From Isochrysis galbana (taxonomy: Eukaryota; Haptophyta; Isochrysidales; Isochrysidaceae), in contig CM030938.1 in the NCBI GenBank assembly GCA_018136815.1, positions 1,586,202 through 1,650,201 of the forward strand: a stretch of 64,000 bases of DNA, read 5' to 3'. The position numbers were made by a program, and so were the translations under genes. Under the pieces are notes generated by a model, which saw nothing but the letters and a program-made list of their open reading frames with translations, made no database searches and had not been told where the DNA came from. How positions within the stretch are numbered: position 1 is the first letter of the stretch; every line of letters begins with the position of its first letter. Of the stretch, positions 33,395-44,923 are shown piece after piece.

Positions 33395-34190
33395 ATGGCT
33401 GCCGCGTCCATGTCGCCGGTGCGCGTGCTCCGCCTCCTCCTCGCGCCTGTGCCCCCCAATGCGGAGCACAGCGCAGCCGGTTTCACCCCGTTGCGCGGCG
33501 AGTCCCGGCCCGTGCCCGGCGCGAAGAGGTGTCGCTGGTCGCTGGACAGGTCTGTACGTCGACAACCTGTACGGCTTCCGCATCGCCGACAAGTTCCCGA
33601 CGGTCGTGCGTCGCCGCGCAGACGGCGAGGGGCACAGCGTGGTGATGCACCTTGAGAGCGAGCTCAGGGGCACCACTCCCACCACTCCATCCTCCACACC
33701 CGGGCCCATCCACACATCTTTCCTCGTGGTCCACTACCCCAGCGCGTCGGACACCACGCCCAGCAAATGCATCGCTGCGGCAAAGCGCATAGTGGAGGTG
33801 TGCCTGGGCATAGGTGACGGAGATGCCCTCTATCTTTCTCACCCCTCTTCTCCCTTCACATAGGTCATGAAGCCATGCCGCGTCGAGCGTCGACGACGAC
33901 GAGCTGGGTGTGATGGCATCCGGCGGAGCGCACGTATCCAACGGATGTGTTGTGCAATATGTCCCCAAGGTGAGAAGGGGTGAGGTGGTTGAGGGCGGGA
34001 GGGAAATGCTTACATTTGCTTTGTTACACACCGGCAGCGCTCCCCAGCACACACACATCACACCGCCCGAGCCAGGCAGGGGCACCAGCTTCCATGGTTT
34101 CTGTTGCCCTCACGTGTGCCCTCCCCTCCATGGACCCCTCGAACTCATAGGCAAGCCAGGAGTCAGTGGGTGAGAAGCGCAAGCGAGAGC
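33395..34190 (+). pseudogene. Possible spliced gene fragment, unrecognised
   Basis: Coding-like segments change frame: MAAASMSPVRVLRLLLAP from 33395, then GLYVDNLYGFRIADKFPTVV and IHTSFLVVHYPSASDTTPS. A candidate intron follows (about 33814-33862, GTGACG...CACATAG with a strong pyrimidine tract). DDDELGVMASGGAHVSNG then runs to another donor-like GTGAGAAGG near 33970. No single reading frame joins them, so it may be a decayed host gene or several unrelated pieces. Confidence 0.25.
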
Positions 34191-34279
34191 ATGACACTTC
34201 TTGTTCAGAATTGAACAGCTGTGCACCTGAGTGCGAGCTTCTCTTTGATGGTAATAAGCTTTCCCCTGCTACCGGGAGG

Positions 34280-34582
34280 TCATGGCGATTGAACGCTTTT
34301 CCATGTGTAGGCTGGTGGTGATTGAAGGCTTTTCCATGCGGTGGGGGTGATGGCGATTGACCGCGTTCCCACGTGTAGGCTGATGGTGATTGAACGCTTT
34401 TCTATGCTGTGGGTGAGGGTGATTGAGCGCTTCTCGCCTCGCACCTGCTCGGCCTCTGAGGGTGGGCGCGGCCGCTTCGCTAGCGACTGGTCCATGAGGG
34501 CAGGGGGGCCGCCCTCGGCGGGGGGCCCGGAAGAGAGGGGAGTCGCGCCGGCGCGCTCCATCGCGTCTAACTATAAAGTTAG
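34280..34582 (-). pseudogene. LINE 5' end and ORF1 relic with EKRSI repeats
   Basis: The hairpin CTAACT-TTAT-AGTTAG (34567-34582, minus strand) precedes ATGGAGCGCGC at 34561. The 93-codon frame is Pro-rich, then consists of repeated units such as GEKRSITLTHSI, EKRSITISLHV, GTRSIAITPT and WKSLQSPPAYTWKSVQSP. These are encoded by the minisatellite at 34283-34430, the inverse of that at 16015-16178. No downstream domains remain. Confidence 0.6.
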
Positions 34583-35149
34583 TTGAGTATCATACAGTAC
34601 GAGGCGCATGGGGTTAGCCCAACAAAACTGCCCCGACTGCGGGACATTCGATGGCACGTGGGCTTGGTACAGATTGCATACTCATTCCTCCGTCGATATT
34701 CCATCATGAATTATGCATTGTGAGTTAGTGTCATACTGGCCTTTACGAAGAGTCCCGCTCATGCTAGCCGATGCGTGGAGTTTGAGTGACGAGTTATTGC
34801 ACGTCTCCTTCATCCGGGTCATCTCACGCGGACACAAGACGCGCGGAGGGCGAACGGACTCCGCGCAAAGCGATGACCTCGCTAGAGGGAAGGAGGGGCG
34901 GATGAATACACTTCGACAGCGCTTGAAGGAGGGGCGGATGAACACAGTACATGTGCCCGACAAGTGGACCCTTCCAAAAGAAGCATGAGCAATCTAGGGC
35001 AAGTTGACAATGCATTCTCCGTGGAATGTGGATGCGATGCACGGCGACAGCTTACCGCTTTTACGCCGCAGCAGTACCGGAACGCCATGCGATATGCAAA
35101 GTGGGGCGCCATGCGATGCGATGTGAAAGGTAATCGTATGGCGCCCCTT
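34583..35149. other. RING gene downstream region
   Basis: A direct repeat of GGAGGGGCGGATGAA-ACA (about 34892 and 34927) is present. No gene was recognised. Confidence 0.35.
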
Positions 35150-36469
35150 CTACCTTGCTACCGCTGCCTCTGCGGCCCACCTCGCGGGTGGATCCCACCT
35201 AACGGGACGATGGGCCATGTGCTGCGCGTACATGAGCAGTGCGAAGAAAAGGACAAAACTCCCAACGAACACGCGCAGCGCAAGGGCGGGAAGCGACTGC
35301 ATGTTGGACTCAGCGAGAGTGGTAACAGTTGACAGATATGTCTCCCAAAAGAGGAGCAATGAGGGGTCGCCCGCGTCCTTGTGCATGTGCAGGAGTTGCA
35401 ACAACTTGGGCTCAGTCGCGTCACCGGCCGCCACCTCGGCGGCGTCAGCCGTAGGCGACCCAGCGGCAGCGTCGGGAGCAGGCGCGAGGCTGTCGGGGCC
35501 AGCAGGTGCATAGATTACCGCATACACGCCCATCACCACACCGATGGCGCTGCCTATGGCGAGCAGCGCTGGCGGCCCATTGAGCGCCTGCGGCAGTCGC
35601 GGGAGGACAGCTACCTGCCGGAGGAGCACGAGGCTGACAGCCAGTACGAGCAGCACAGCCGCGAGGAGCAGTATGGTCGCCGAAAAGAGAAGCAGCGTGC
35701 TCGGGCCATCGCCACCGCCCTTGGCCATGCCGCCAAGAGTGCGCACGAGGCCAGGATGAAGGGGCCAAGCAAGCGAATGCAGCCATGGCGGCAGCGGCTG
35801 GCCAGCCGACGCGGCGGATTCGAAAGCGCGGCCGTCTCCCGGAAACGCTGGTGCTGCGGGGTGTGCATGCCCAAGCCCGCTGGCCCCCGCGACTGAGCCT
35901 AGTACCGCAGGCGTGGATGCTGTCAGCAGCACACGCAGATTGTGGTGCGCAAAGTAGACAAAGAAGCCGCAGAACGCGGTCAGCCAGAGGATAAAGAGGT
36001 TGCGCGGGCGGAGGAGGTCGAGGATGAATTCGGGCCACTGGCCCACATGCGCTGCCACCGCGTCCTCTTCCACGCCGGCCGCCGGATGCTCGTCGTCCCT
36101 AGCGGCCCTCCACAGCCCGTGCACCCATCGAGGCTCTGCCGACCTGGCTCGCCGCGCGAACGCGGAGACCTCGGCAATCCCGCGATTTTGTCGTGCGAGG
36201 GCGAGGGCGTGTTGACCCACCTGCCGCTCTACGATCCCCTTGAGCGCGTACGAGAGGCAGACGCCCCGCATAGAGCAGCCGCACGAGGGACACGCAGCGC
36301 GGCCGCGAGCCATCCAGTTCCCCACGCAGCCGGCACAGAAGGAGTGGCCACACGGGAAGGAGGTGCACGGGTCTAGGAGGAGGTCGATGCAAATTGCGCA
36401 GGTTAGCTCGTCCGGCACGCCCGCTGCCTCCTGCTGCTCGGGCGGCGGCTGCGGCAGCGGACGCTCCAT
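35150..36469 (-). CDS. RING-finger membrane protein (putative E3 ubiquitin ligase)
   Basis: The 439-residue protein has an N-terminal C3HC4 RING at 24-63 (CAICIDLLLDPCTSFPCGHS, then FCAGCV and CPSC). RING fingers recruit E2 enzymes for ubiquitin transfer. Four hydrophobic segments follow: about 157-183 (LFILWLTAFCGFFVYFAHH), 258-284 (TLLLFSATILLLAAVLLVLA), 301-321 and 395-415. It is therefore probably anchored in a membrane of unknown identity. Loops are Ala/Pro/Gly-rich. The start ATG follows a purine-rich leader, and no intron is needed. It could be a single-exon gene of an algal RING-TM family; the substrate is unknown. Confidence 0.8.
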   Translation of the reverse strand: MERPLPQPPPEQQEAAGVPDELTCAICIDLLLDPCTSFPCGHSFCAGCVGNWMARGRAACPSCGCSMRGVCLSYALKGIVERQVGQHALALARQNRGIAEVSAFARRARSAEPRWVHGLWRAARDDEHPAAGVEEDAVAAHVGQWPEFILDLLRPRNLFILWLTAFCGFFVYFAHHNLRVLLTASTPAVLGSVAGASGLGHAHPAAPAFPGDGRAFESAASAGQPLPPWLHSLAWPLHPGLVRTLGGMAKGGGDGPSTLLLFSATILLLAAVLLVLAVSLVLLRQVAVLPRLPQALNGPPALLAIGSAIGVVMGVYAVIYAPAGPDSLAPAPDAAAGSPTADAAEVAAGDATEPKLLQLLHMHKDAGDPSLLLFWETYLSTVTTLAESNMQSLPALALRVFVGSFVLFFALLMYAQHMAHRPVRWDPPARWAAEAAVAR

Positions 36470-36937
36470 CGAAAGGGTCGGGGGGGAGAGGGGGAGAGGA
36501 GGGGGAGGAGAGGAGGGGAGCGCGCGGAGAGGGGAGAAAAGACGAAGGAGTATGAGTAGAGATTAGAGGATTCTACAGAAGCCTTTTATTAAGATAGCAC
36601 GGTGGCGCGGGGGGTGGGGGGGGGGGGGGGGGATTATGAGGATTGAGGGGAGAGTCTCCCGCAGACGAACTGCCCTTTCGGAAATATCTCTAAACTCGTG
36701 ATTACTGTAGAAAACCTCAGCGTGTGGCAGCAGTTATGTGTAAGATAGCGTTCCGGCTGACGAACCCTCGTAAAAGCAGAGAATATATCGTAAGAAGAGA
36801 GCGGTCTGCGACGGGTGGCCACGGCGAGAGCGAGGGCGTGGAGATGACCCTGCTGGACTTACAGAACGACTTCAGCACCCTGTATGCGGCGGCCGGGCTC
36901 GTTCTCTGCAGGCCAGACCCCAGAGGGCGACACCACC
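36470..36937. other. RING gene upstream region
   Basis: A purine-rich leader and a long G run (about 36609-36632) lie next to the RING start. From 36724 an open frame reads MAAVMCKIAFRLTNPRKSRE and VEMTLLDLQNDFSTLYAAAG before the MITE. It looks protein-like but has no recognised domain. Confidence 0.35.
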
Positions 36938-37122
36938 CCTGGATGGGAAATACGGTGCTGGAGCCTGCAAATACAGCCAAATACAGATGTATTTGGCCTT
37001 TTCAAAATCATTCGAGGCCTACAACCCAGGACGCGCTTCAAATATCAAATACAGCAATACAGCCAAATAACATATGTATTTGGCCTCGGCCAAGTACGGC
37101 AAATACGTATTTCCCATCTAGG
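36938..37122. mobile_element. hAT-type MITE, copy 1
   Basis: A palindromic element of about 185 bp has ends CCTGGATGGGAAATACGG and GTATTTCCCATCTAGG (inverted). Internal AAATACATATGTATTTGG motifs are shared with 59146-59330. GCGACACC occurs at 36927-36934 and 37123-37130, an 8-bp target duplication with three extra bases on the left. Confidence 0.8.
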
Positions 37123-37249
37123 GCGACACCCCTCCGCCCTGGGACCCGGCGGGCGCTCCCACTCCACGACTGGACTACACCTAGCACCTAGGCACTAGGC
37201 ACCATTCCCTCGTGAGCAACACCAAGTTTTGTGACGCGTTTGCGGGTCA

Positions 37250-37745
37250 CCTGGTCGGAAGTGCTGCGTGTCCTAGAACTAGAAACGGGAGAAATGGCTG
37301 ATACCACCCAATGGGGAGCTGCTTCTACCCATGGTCCCCAGGAGAAGAAATGTTGCTTTGACTGCCCTCTTTGAGACTTTCAGTGACCACCAAGCTTGGT
37401 TTTGTCATCTAAGTGTCCAATCCGCTAGCCAACTGCTCCAAAAGGTCTAAAATAAAACTCCTCTGTTGCGAGCAGACGCCCGAGTGCAGCTCCGCATGCT
37501 GAATGTGGTAGCAAAAGTAAGCAAAGACAAGCTCCTCCGTCCGCAGAGTTGGTCATGGGGAGAGCTAAGGTTGAATGAGATGTGGAGATGGTTTGCTTCA
37601 GGTGATGGGATGTTTCATGCATAAGCTCACCATAGGCTATAATGGAGGCGCATGATCGGCAGAGTCCTAGAAATCCAAGAATTTTCTAGGACGTGGTCCT
37701 AGTTTCTAGGACGGAATTTTTGTCCGCTTACGCAACAGGATATCA
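37250..37745. repeat. Third, diverged member of the copy A/B repeat family
   Basis: It shares TTTCAGTGACCACCAAGCTTGGTTTTG with copies A and B. The end CTAGGACGTGGTCCTAGTTT plus CTAGGACGG matches the palindromic end of copy B (27929-27960). Confidence 0.5.
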
Positions 37746-37759
37746 CAGGCCAGGCACTC

Positions 37760-38056
37760 GCGGTTATAACGGTAAAGCGGAATAGCCTGCAGAGGCTCGC
37801 GAATGCAACAGGTTGGAGCAATGGGCTGCCCAGCAGCCCACGGCGAGCCAGTGAGGCGGTGAGGACGAATCAGGCTGAATCAGGCGAGCCTGTGGCGGGA
37901 GCGAGAATGGGTCGGCATGGCAGTCCGTTCCTGGCAAGCCATAGCCATAGGACATGCCAGGAGCATGGGTGGTTCCCCCCCCACGGCAGGAGAGGAGTGG
38001 AGAGAGGAGGTGTCTCGTGCCCCCCCAATGGGTCAACCAAGTATAAACGTAGTTGG
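37760..38056 (+). repeat. Second copy of the 10820-11411 repeat
   Basis: The 3' part matches about 11250-11411, with CATGCCAGGAGCATGGGTGG, GGCAGGAGAGGAGTGGAGAG, CTCGTGCCCCCCC and a terminal AACCAAGTATAAACGTAGTT. The terminal hairpin is imperfect here. Confidence 0.6.
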
Positions 38057-38970
38057 TCTAGATTTCACGTAGCTTTGTCACAACACATCGTGCCATACGA
38101 AACACATTTGACTTCGACCACCACAACCGCTACATGGGATTGACAAACATAAATACGCAGACACAACACACGAACACTCACAATCATAGCTAAACAAGAG
38201 CCCAACGCTCACCTCGTATGACATTTGCCCCTCCCCTTTATCATGACCATCGCGTTCAAGCAGTCCGACGACGATGGCGATAGCGACGGCTAGCTGCGAC
38301 ACTATGATGTTGAGGAGGCGGAGCCGAAGTACCCATGATTGCCATTGCTGTACGACAACCCGGAACGAAGCGTCAGATACGGGCGTGCTTGCCGCGTGCT
38401 AGGAGCGGACGCGAATGGTGCCTATGCTGACCACGAAAATATCTGCGACATCAATGCGGGCCTCTGCCCTCTTCCGCATCCCTTAGTCAGTAGGCGACGT
38501 TAGCGGATCTCTAACTGAGTAGGTGCAATAGGACTAGCAGCTCACAGTTGGGACGATGCGCACACGGCTACGCCTCATTCAATCACGTGCGAATGTCGAG
38601 TCTTGACCAGCCGCTCCCCACGCTGATCAATAGTGAGCGAAATTGCTTGAATGCTCATGCTACAGCCGAAAGCAACGGCGCAAGAAGGATGCTGTCTGTG
38701 AAGCGGGTGCTAAGATGGTTCGCTTCTGAGTCCAATAGCATGTCGTCCGGCATTGCCTCAATGGCACCCTTGACTGGCGCGCCAAAGTACAATGCCCGAC
38801 TGGGCGGCCACATGGCCACTTACTCTTGCAAAGAAGGCTTAGGCGCTAGCAACGCAGAACCATGATAAAGGCGGGTGTGTGTTAGGCAGAAGCAGAAAGT
38901 GAACTAGAGCACGTCGCCGCCAATGGCCATCCATCCGGCGAACCAGGTGTGAGGGCGGTGGCGAGCCTAC
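38057..38970. other. PHD gene downstream region
   Basis: No gene, repeat or RNA could be supported in this 0.9 kb of moderate GC content. Confidence 0.35.
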
Positions 38971-41212
38971 TCAGTGGCGACCAGCCCTTTGAGCAAACTG
39001 GTCCGGGTCACAAATGAGAAGGTCACGCTGGAGATGAGACAAGTCGGATCGGAGGAGTTCTTGGCATGCCAAGCATATGATCTAGGGAAGGCGGGCGCAC
39101 ACGCAGTAGTAGAGTGGATGAATGCGGAGGTGGCTAGTTGGGTGAAGGGCCTGCTCCCATGCCCACGCGGATGCAGCGGGAAAGCGTCAGAGACGGGCGC
39201 ATCGCCGCCGCCGGCAAGACAGTTGTATGTTTGCACGTGGAGTGGCTCGGCACATGGCAGCTCACCTCGGCGCCGGCGTGGAGGACGCCCTCAGGCACGC
39301 AGCGTCCGCAGAACGTCTCCGGGCACGTGCGGCATGGCCACAAATGGATGGTGCCCTCATACTGCCCGCGCCCCGGCACCCGCTTGGCACGTCCCTGTGT
39401 CGCGTCGGCCACGTGTGGCGCCACCTCGGACTTGCTCGTCTCGTCAAGCTTGGGCGCGCCACGTGGTGGGCTTGCGCCGCACTTGCCACACTTGTGCCTC
39501 GGGCACTCCCAGTGCCCTTCCGGTACAGCTTTGAGATTGCAGCAGCGCACGTGATACGACTTTGAGCAGCCGCCGTCATTGAAGTCGCAGAGCATGACGT
39601 CACCACCATCCTTGCACTTGAAGCAGAAGTGCTCCTCTTCTCCTGCTCCGCCACGGCCTTGATGTTCCCGCTCATTTAGGTACCAGACGTAGGCGACGTA
39701 CAGGTGCTGCTCGGTTAGTCGCATGCGGCCGCCGCCTCGGCTTCTGCCCTCCGCACCGGCACTCGACATGTGTGCGGGAACGACATCCTCGCATGGGCTG
39801 CATCCGGCCCGCGGGACGGTAGGGTCAACCAGCACGTCGTCTGGCGCCTCCTTGCGCTTGCCGCGGCGCACGGCAGAGGGCGCCGGCACGAGCGTTGGCG
39901 GGGCGGCGGAGAAGGCCGTCGAGGCGGCGGGGGTCTGAAACAATAGGGGCGTTGTCCGTCCCTTGAGGCTCGCGAGGGGCGGGTCGAGCGGCCGCCGGTG
40001 CAGGCCACTCTTGCCGCGCGAATGCAGCCAGACCGCCAGCTTGGTGACGAGCTCACCGGGCTCCTTGCCCGGCGAATTGCACGTCTTGCCGGAAAGCCAC
40101 TCGCAGAGGGCGGGCTGAGAGAGGCCGGCCTGTTGGGCCACTGAATACTGTGTCAGACCGGCCGATGCCATCTCCGTCACCACGGCCAGCCGCACCATGC
40201 CCTCGGTTGGTGCCGTCTCGCTCGGCTGGATGCTACCAGTCAGCGATTCGTCGAATACATGAGCGGAAGTCGCGGGAGCGCGCAGCCCATTTGAGAGGCT
40301 GAACACACCATCGGCATCGTCGCTATCCTCGCCCAATGAAGTACACAGCCAGTGCGGTGCTGATTCGACGATGCCGTCGATGTCGAGCAAAAGGCTGCCA
40401 TCTGGTGCCGGCACGGGCACCAAGCTGGCCGCCGACGGGCCGGGGGCCGTGGCACCCTCGAGGCCTAGCTGTGAGAGTATGCTCGACTGTGAGCACGCGA
40501 GGAGCGAGGATTGGTGGCTTTGACCGAGAGGGCTCCGGCCCAGCCGGTGCGCCGACGAGCAGCCCCCGACGAGTGAAACGCCGTAGTCACGCAGGGCGGA
40601 GTCGAGCGTCTTGCGGCTCGCCTGGTACTCTTGCAGGTCGGAGAGCATCATGATGCCGCCCTCGGCAGGCGAGCTGGGTGCGCCGGCGGGCGAGCCGAAG
40701 GGCTTGCGGGCGGCCGAGTCGAGCGGAAAGAAATGCTGCTCCGCCGAGCGCGCAGCCTCTGGAAGCTCTGCCAGCTCGATGGACCCCGCAGTCGATGGAA
40801 GGAGCGCAGGGGACATGCCCACGACTAATGTGGCCGTCGCGCCCGATGGTAGGAGCGCAGGTGATGGAAAGACGCTCATCGAGCTGCCCGAGGCGGTGAG
40901 CCAGGGCGAGGGAAGCTCATCGGGTGCCGATGAGGTGGATAGGCTGCCGCTTGAGCTCGCATCGTGCAACGCCAGGTCTGGCGGCAGAGCGCCCACCATG
41001 CTGGCCGTCAGTTCATCGGCTCTGAGCACGCTGGCGCCCATGGGCAGCACGTTGGGTGGCGGCATGGCAGCGGCGTCGGCGGCGGCGGCCTTGGCGGCAG
41101 CTAAAGCGATCGAATGCGCTGAGATAGTTGTACCGCTCTTTAGATCGAGGTGCGGCCGCTTACCCTCAGCTGCTCCCGCTGGCTCGGGCGGCCGCTTGAG
41201 CGCCTCGAGCAT
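38971..41212 (-). CDS. PHD-finger / helix-turn-helix nuclear protein
   Basis: Exon 1 is 41212-39266 and exon 2 is 39081-38971 (intron 39082-39265, GT-AG, phase 0), giving 685 residues. After a Ser/Ala/Pro-rich N-terminal half there is an HTH-like segment at about 339-400 (YSVAQQAGLSQPALCEWLSG), a PHD finger at 530-575 (CFKCKDGGDVMLCD, then KSYHVRCC and WECPRHKC), and a second Cys-rich unit CRTCPETFCGRC near 627. Exon 2 adds IICLACQELLRSDLSHLQRD, which completes this unit; without splicing the ORF runs into unrelated sequence. PHD fingers read histone tails, so a chromatin or transcription role is likely. The ATG at 41212 (MLEALKRPPEP) was chosen because upstream codons are microsatellite-derived Arg/Glu/Ser. 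Confidence 0.8.
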
Positions 41213-41963
41213 TGCGGCTCTCTCCTTTCTATCTGTCCGTTCTCTCCCCCTGTCGCGTTCGTGCCCACGTGGGTTGCTCGTACGCGTCGCTTTGCGTCGT
41301 GTCCCTGCGCCCCCTGTCTCTCCCTCTCCCTCTCTCTCCCCCTCTCTCTCCCTCGCTCTCTCGCCTCCCTCCGGCTGGCGGGGCCCGCTCCCTCTCACGA
41401 GAGAGAGAGAGAGCGCGGCCGGCCGCTCGCGCGCTCCCTCTCCGCCTTCCTCTCTTCCCGATTCTCTCTCTTCTTCCCTCTCTCGCCTCGGTCCTCCCTC
41501 GCTCTCACTCCTTCTCATTCTCCCTCCATCTCCAGAGGACATTTCTTCTGACATCGGGGCCTTTCCTCCAATCTCGCGCAGGTTCTCCTCGTTCCCCTCT
41601 CTCTCCCTCCCTCGTGCTCTCTCTCGTCTTCTCTCTGGCGACGTCGAAAGGAGCCGCGGGCAGCGGTAAACAGGAGAGAGAGAGGGGGAGGGAGGAGAGA
41701 GAGGGAGAGAGAGAGAGAGAGAGGGAGGGAGAGAGAGACAGAGATGGAGGGAGGGAGAGAGAGAGGAAGCGAGAGGGAGGGAGAGGGAGGGAGAGGGAGA
41801 GAGAGAGAACGAGAGGGAGGGAGGGAGACCAGCCGTCCGCCGATGCCACCGGCCGTAGACGAGTTCTAGCCCGGTGTGTATGTAATGTTTGGCTCACGGG
41901 AGGGTGGAAGCGGGAGGGCCGCTCCACCAATTTCGGGTCCCTCGCGCTGCCTGCTGCCCTCCT

Positions 41964-42021
<58 letters not shown>

Positions 42022-42083
42022 AGGACCGCCAAAGTTGCTGTACTTCAAAGAGAATGACCTCGAGGAATTGCGCGGTTCTCTCG

Positions 42084-42129
<46 letters not shown>

Positions 42130-42698
42130 CTGTGTGTACTTCTTCCTGGAGAGGTGGGGGAGGCGGGGAGGGAAAGAGATCCAGAAGGAATCTAGGTGAG
42201 AGAACTCCGAGTGTCCCCCCCCCTCCATCCCCGCCCTTGAGTCGGCGAGGTCTTCTGTCTCCTCTCGCCGGCCTTCTCCCAAACAACAGAGAACGGCGTC
42301 GGCGGAATCTCTCTCCCGTCCCCCCCCGCGCGCTCTCTCTCTCGCCCACACCCCGCGCGCTCTCTCTCTCTCTCTCCCTCCCTCCCTACCTCTCTCTCTC
42401 TCTCTCTCTCTCTTTCTTCTCTCTCTCTCTTCCCCCCCCCCGCGCGCTCTCTCCCTCTCGCCCCCCCCCCTTCCCCCGCCCTCGCGCGTCCAAGCGGTTA
42501 CGTCTTCTGATGATTCGCCGAGAGTGGGGGAGAGGCGCGGGAAGGGGGGAGAGAGAGAGAGAGATTGTATCACGCGGCGAGGTTGTGAGCGCGAGGGCGC
42601 GGGCGGGGGGGGGGAGCGGGGGGGGGGGGGGGGGGAGGGCCAGAGGAGCCGGAGAGGGAGAGGGAGAGAGGGGTGGCGAGAGGGAGAAGGGGGGGGGG

Positions 42699-42743
<45 letters not shown>

Positions 42744-43020
42744 GGGAGGGAGAGGAGCCACGCGGCTGCCACGTCATGCGCGGCCTCGGGGCGTCCCACA
42801 CGCGCGCCCGCCCCGTCTCTCTCTCCCTCCCCCGTCCCCCGTCCCCCGTCGTCCCCCGTCCCCCGTCCCCCTCTCCTGGCGACGAGCGCAGAGCGGCGAG
42901 CGGTCATTTGAACACCTCTGCCTCTGCAAAGGGCACATCGAAGCTCCATTCCCCATCAAAATTGATGCCCGGTCACTCACTCTGTTTATAACCCCTATTT
43001 TTCACCTCCTCTGGGTGTCC
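41213..43020. repeat. Extended (GA)n/(CT)n and G-run low-complexity block
   Basis: GA-rich sequence spans about 41680-41830. (CT)n lies at about 41965-42020, (GA)n at 42090-42124, (CT)n at 42355-42430, G runs at about 42605-42640 and 42690-42700, and (GA)n at 42701-42742. Changes between purine and pyrimidine strands are abrupt. All long open frames here are repeat-derived. The part next to 41212 is probably the PHD gene leader. Confidence 0.85.
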
Positions 43021-43474
43021 AAGCCCGCTGCCTGCCCCGGCAACCCTACTCCGTAGCTACGCAATTCCTGGCGCGTGCCCAACTCCTGGCCTGGGGGTCC
43101 TTCGGTGCCCTGGGGGCTGCTGGGACAGCTGCACATGAGCGATGGCGCCGGGGCTGAAGGCCAGGGCACATCCAACGAGGCTGTGACCGCGGGGGCAGCG
43201 CCCCGCGCCCGCGCAACCCGAGCTGGGCCGGATCCAGCGGTGGCAGCGAGTGCGCCCGACGGGGCCGCAGCGGTCCTTCAAGAGGAGGAGGGGGCAGCAG
43301 AGGGGCGGGGGGCGCGGCAGCGGCGTCGGGCGAGTGGGCCAGTATCATACAGCGATGGGAGGCGCGCGCCCCCATCGATGGATACGAAGCAAAGGGCGTT
43401 GCAGGCCCTTTGCGGCTGGTACCACCCCGACCCCAGTTGCTCCGTCAGGTGTCAGGTCGTCAGGTCTCGGCGAC
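43021..43474. other. GC-rich gap
   Basis: A plus-strand frame (43075-43509) has an Ala/Gly/Arg-rich sequence with RALQALCGWYHPDPSC. It could be a retroelement gag remnant but has no recognisable domain. Confidence 0.25.
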
Positions 43475-43977
43475 CTTACACCTCATATCAGGACCTAATT
43501 TGGCTTTGACGTAAGTTTTGTTTTGTAAGGGCCCAAAAATTTTGTTGTCAAAATTTGAGGGTTGGGCACCTAAATTTTGATCAAAATTTTGACGCTTTCG
43601 AATATTTTGTCCTATTATAACCCTATAACACTCTCCCTCGCACCTTCGACGACGACTGCGTCGTGGACCACGTCGTGCCAAACCTTCAGGCTAGGGAGGA
43701 AAGATGTTATGGGTCGTGAGCTGGGGGACAAGGCGGGGGCGTGAGCCGGCGCCCTGCTGCGCCTCTCTCCCTCCTCGCGTGTCGCATCTTCCAATCTCCG
43801 CGCGGCCCCCCAAGTTTTGTTTCTTTCCAAGTGAAAGGCCCCAAATTTTAAATTTTGGTCAAAAATTTCGATTTCGATTGACCACCCAAATTTGACAAAA
43901 ACAAAAAAAATTACATACAAAACTTACGTCTTACGTCAACCCCAAGACCTAATATCAGGTCCTCATATCAGGTTACT
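43475..43977. mobile_element. Inverted-repeat element with AAATTTTG islands
   Basis: The left end CCTCATATCAGGACCTAATT...TTGACGTAAGTTTTG is matched inverted by the right end CAAAACTTACGTC...GTCAA...GACCTAATATCAGG. Inside are AAATTTTG/CAAAATTT islands (43535-43605 and 43845-43915) around a GC-rich centre without ORF. It is likely a non-autonomous DNA transposon; the target duplication was not resolved. Confidence 0.6.
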
Positions 43978-44394
43978 AATGTTATAATATGGTAGTGTAA
44001 TAATAGTAATGAGAACATATGGCATTTATGGTGTTATTTAGTTTTTTTACAGAGACCTCCTTCCTGCACTGCGTGTTTGGGCGTGTGGGCTGCTAGTTTT
44101 TCTAGGGTGGTGATTATGAAAGGGGGGCCCGGGAGCTTTCCTCACCCTACCTACCTCCTTGTCCTTGTCCTGGGCGCCGCCTGTATATATGTGATGTCGT
44201 CGTCGCGACTAGGCGATCTCCCGACTCTAGCCGGATAGTGCGAACTATTCTTTTTCCTTTGAAAGTTATACTTATAAATGGATGACCTTATATCAGGTAT
44301 CAGGGGTGGTGGACCTTATATCATGATATCAGGACCTAATATTAGGCTGATGGAGCAACTAGGACCCCGACGCGGACCACAGCACATTAAAGAC
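43978..44394. other. AT-rich gap with ATATCAGG repeats
   Basis: ATATCAGG-type motifs recur at 44292-44345 (TTATATCAGG, ATATCATGATATCAGGACC, TAATATTAGG), similar to the ends of the preceding element. No gene was seen. Confidence 0.4.
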
Positions 44395-44923
44395 GAAGCA
44401 GCAGTGGGCGGCCGAGTTTGGCATTGACAAGAGGAGGTTTTGCTACTGGGAGGAGAACGTCGGTGAAGAGATGATTGACCGCCTCCGCCGGGGCGTCGTC
44501 CCCCTTCCCTGTAGGCCTCCTGGGCCCGACGGCAAGGCCCGCAGCTACGCCAAGGCGGCCGTAGCGAGCGATGAGACGGACGACGTCGTGTCCTTGGGCT
44601 TCCTCCACGGCTACAACCTCGACGAGCTGCTCAAGGATTTGAAGGCGCGCTGCAACCGCGTGGGAGACTCTCGTAAGTATGGTTCTAAGGGATCGCGCGG
44701 GTTGTACCGGGAGGCAGTGAAGTGGGCAGCATGTGAGATGGTGTCGGGCAAGATGCCCATGGATGGGCGGCGCGCCTCCGATGTGTTGCGTGTGCTGGGA
44801 CTCAGCATTTCGTCGTGGCCTCTGAATGCGTCGGCCGTTCAGGCACGTGCCAAGGCGGAAGTCTTCGATGAATCGATCAAGGCTGTGAGCATGGACTGGG
44901 TCGACCACACTACGAGCACTTGA
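44395..44923 (+). CDS. Unknown protein fragment next to the lipase gene
   Basis: The open frame extends from about 44358 and its first ATG is 44471. It looks coding: QQWAAEFGIDKRRFCYWEEN, then VVSLGFLHGYNLDELLKDLK and WAACEMVSGKMPMDGRRASD, to about 44866. The remaining codons lie antisense to the lipase C-terminus and are probably not original. No family is recognised. Either a viral gene fragment or the flank at the integration junction is possible. Confidence 0.4.

Noticed and set aside
33395..34190. Confident gene call for the spliced-looking segment
   Set aside because: Candidate introns exist, but the reading frames do not join; kept only as a low-confidence fragment.
41213..43020. Long Arg/Ser/Glu-rich frames, including the N-terminal extension of the PHD protein
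   Set aside because: They are microsatellite-derived; the PHD start was placed at 41212 instead.
44387..44857. C-terminal 156 residues of the lipase frame as part of the enzyme
   Set aside because: They are antisense to another coding-like frame and have no lipase-like features; taken as read-through past a junction.
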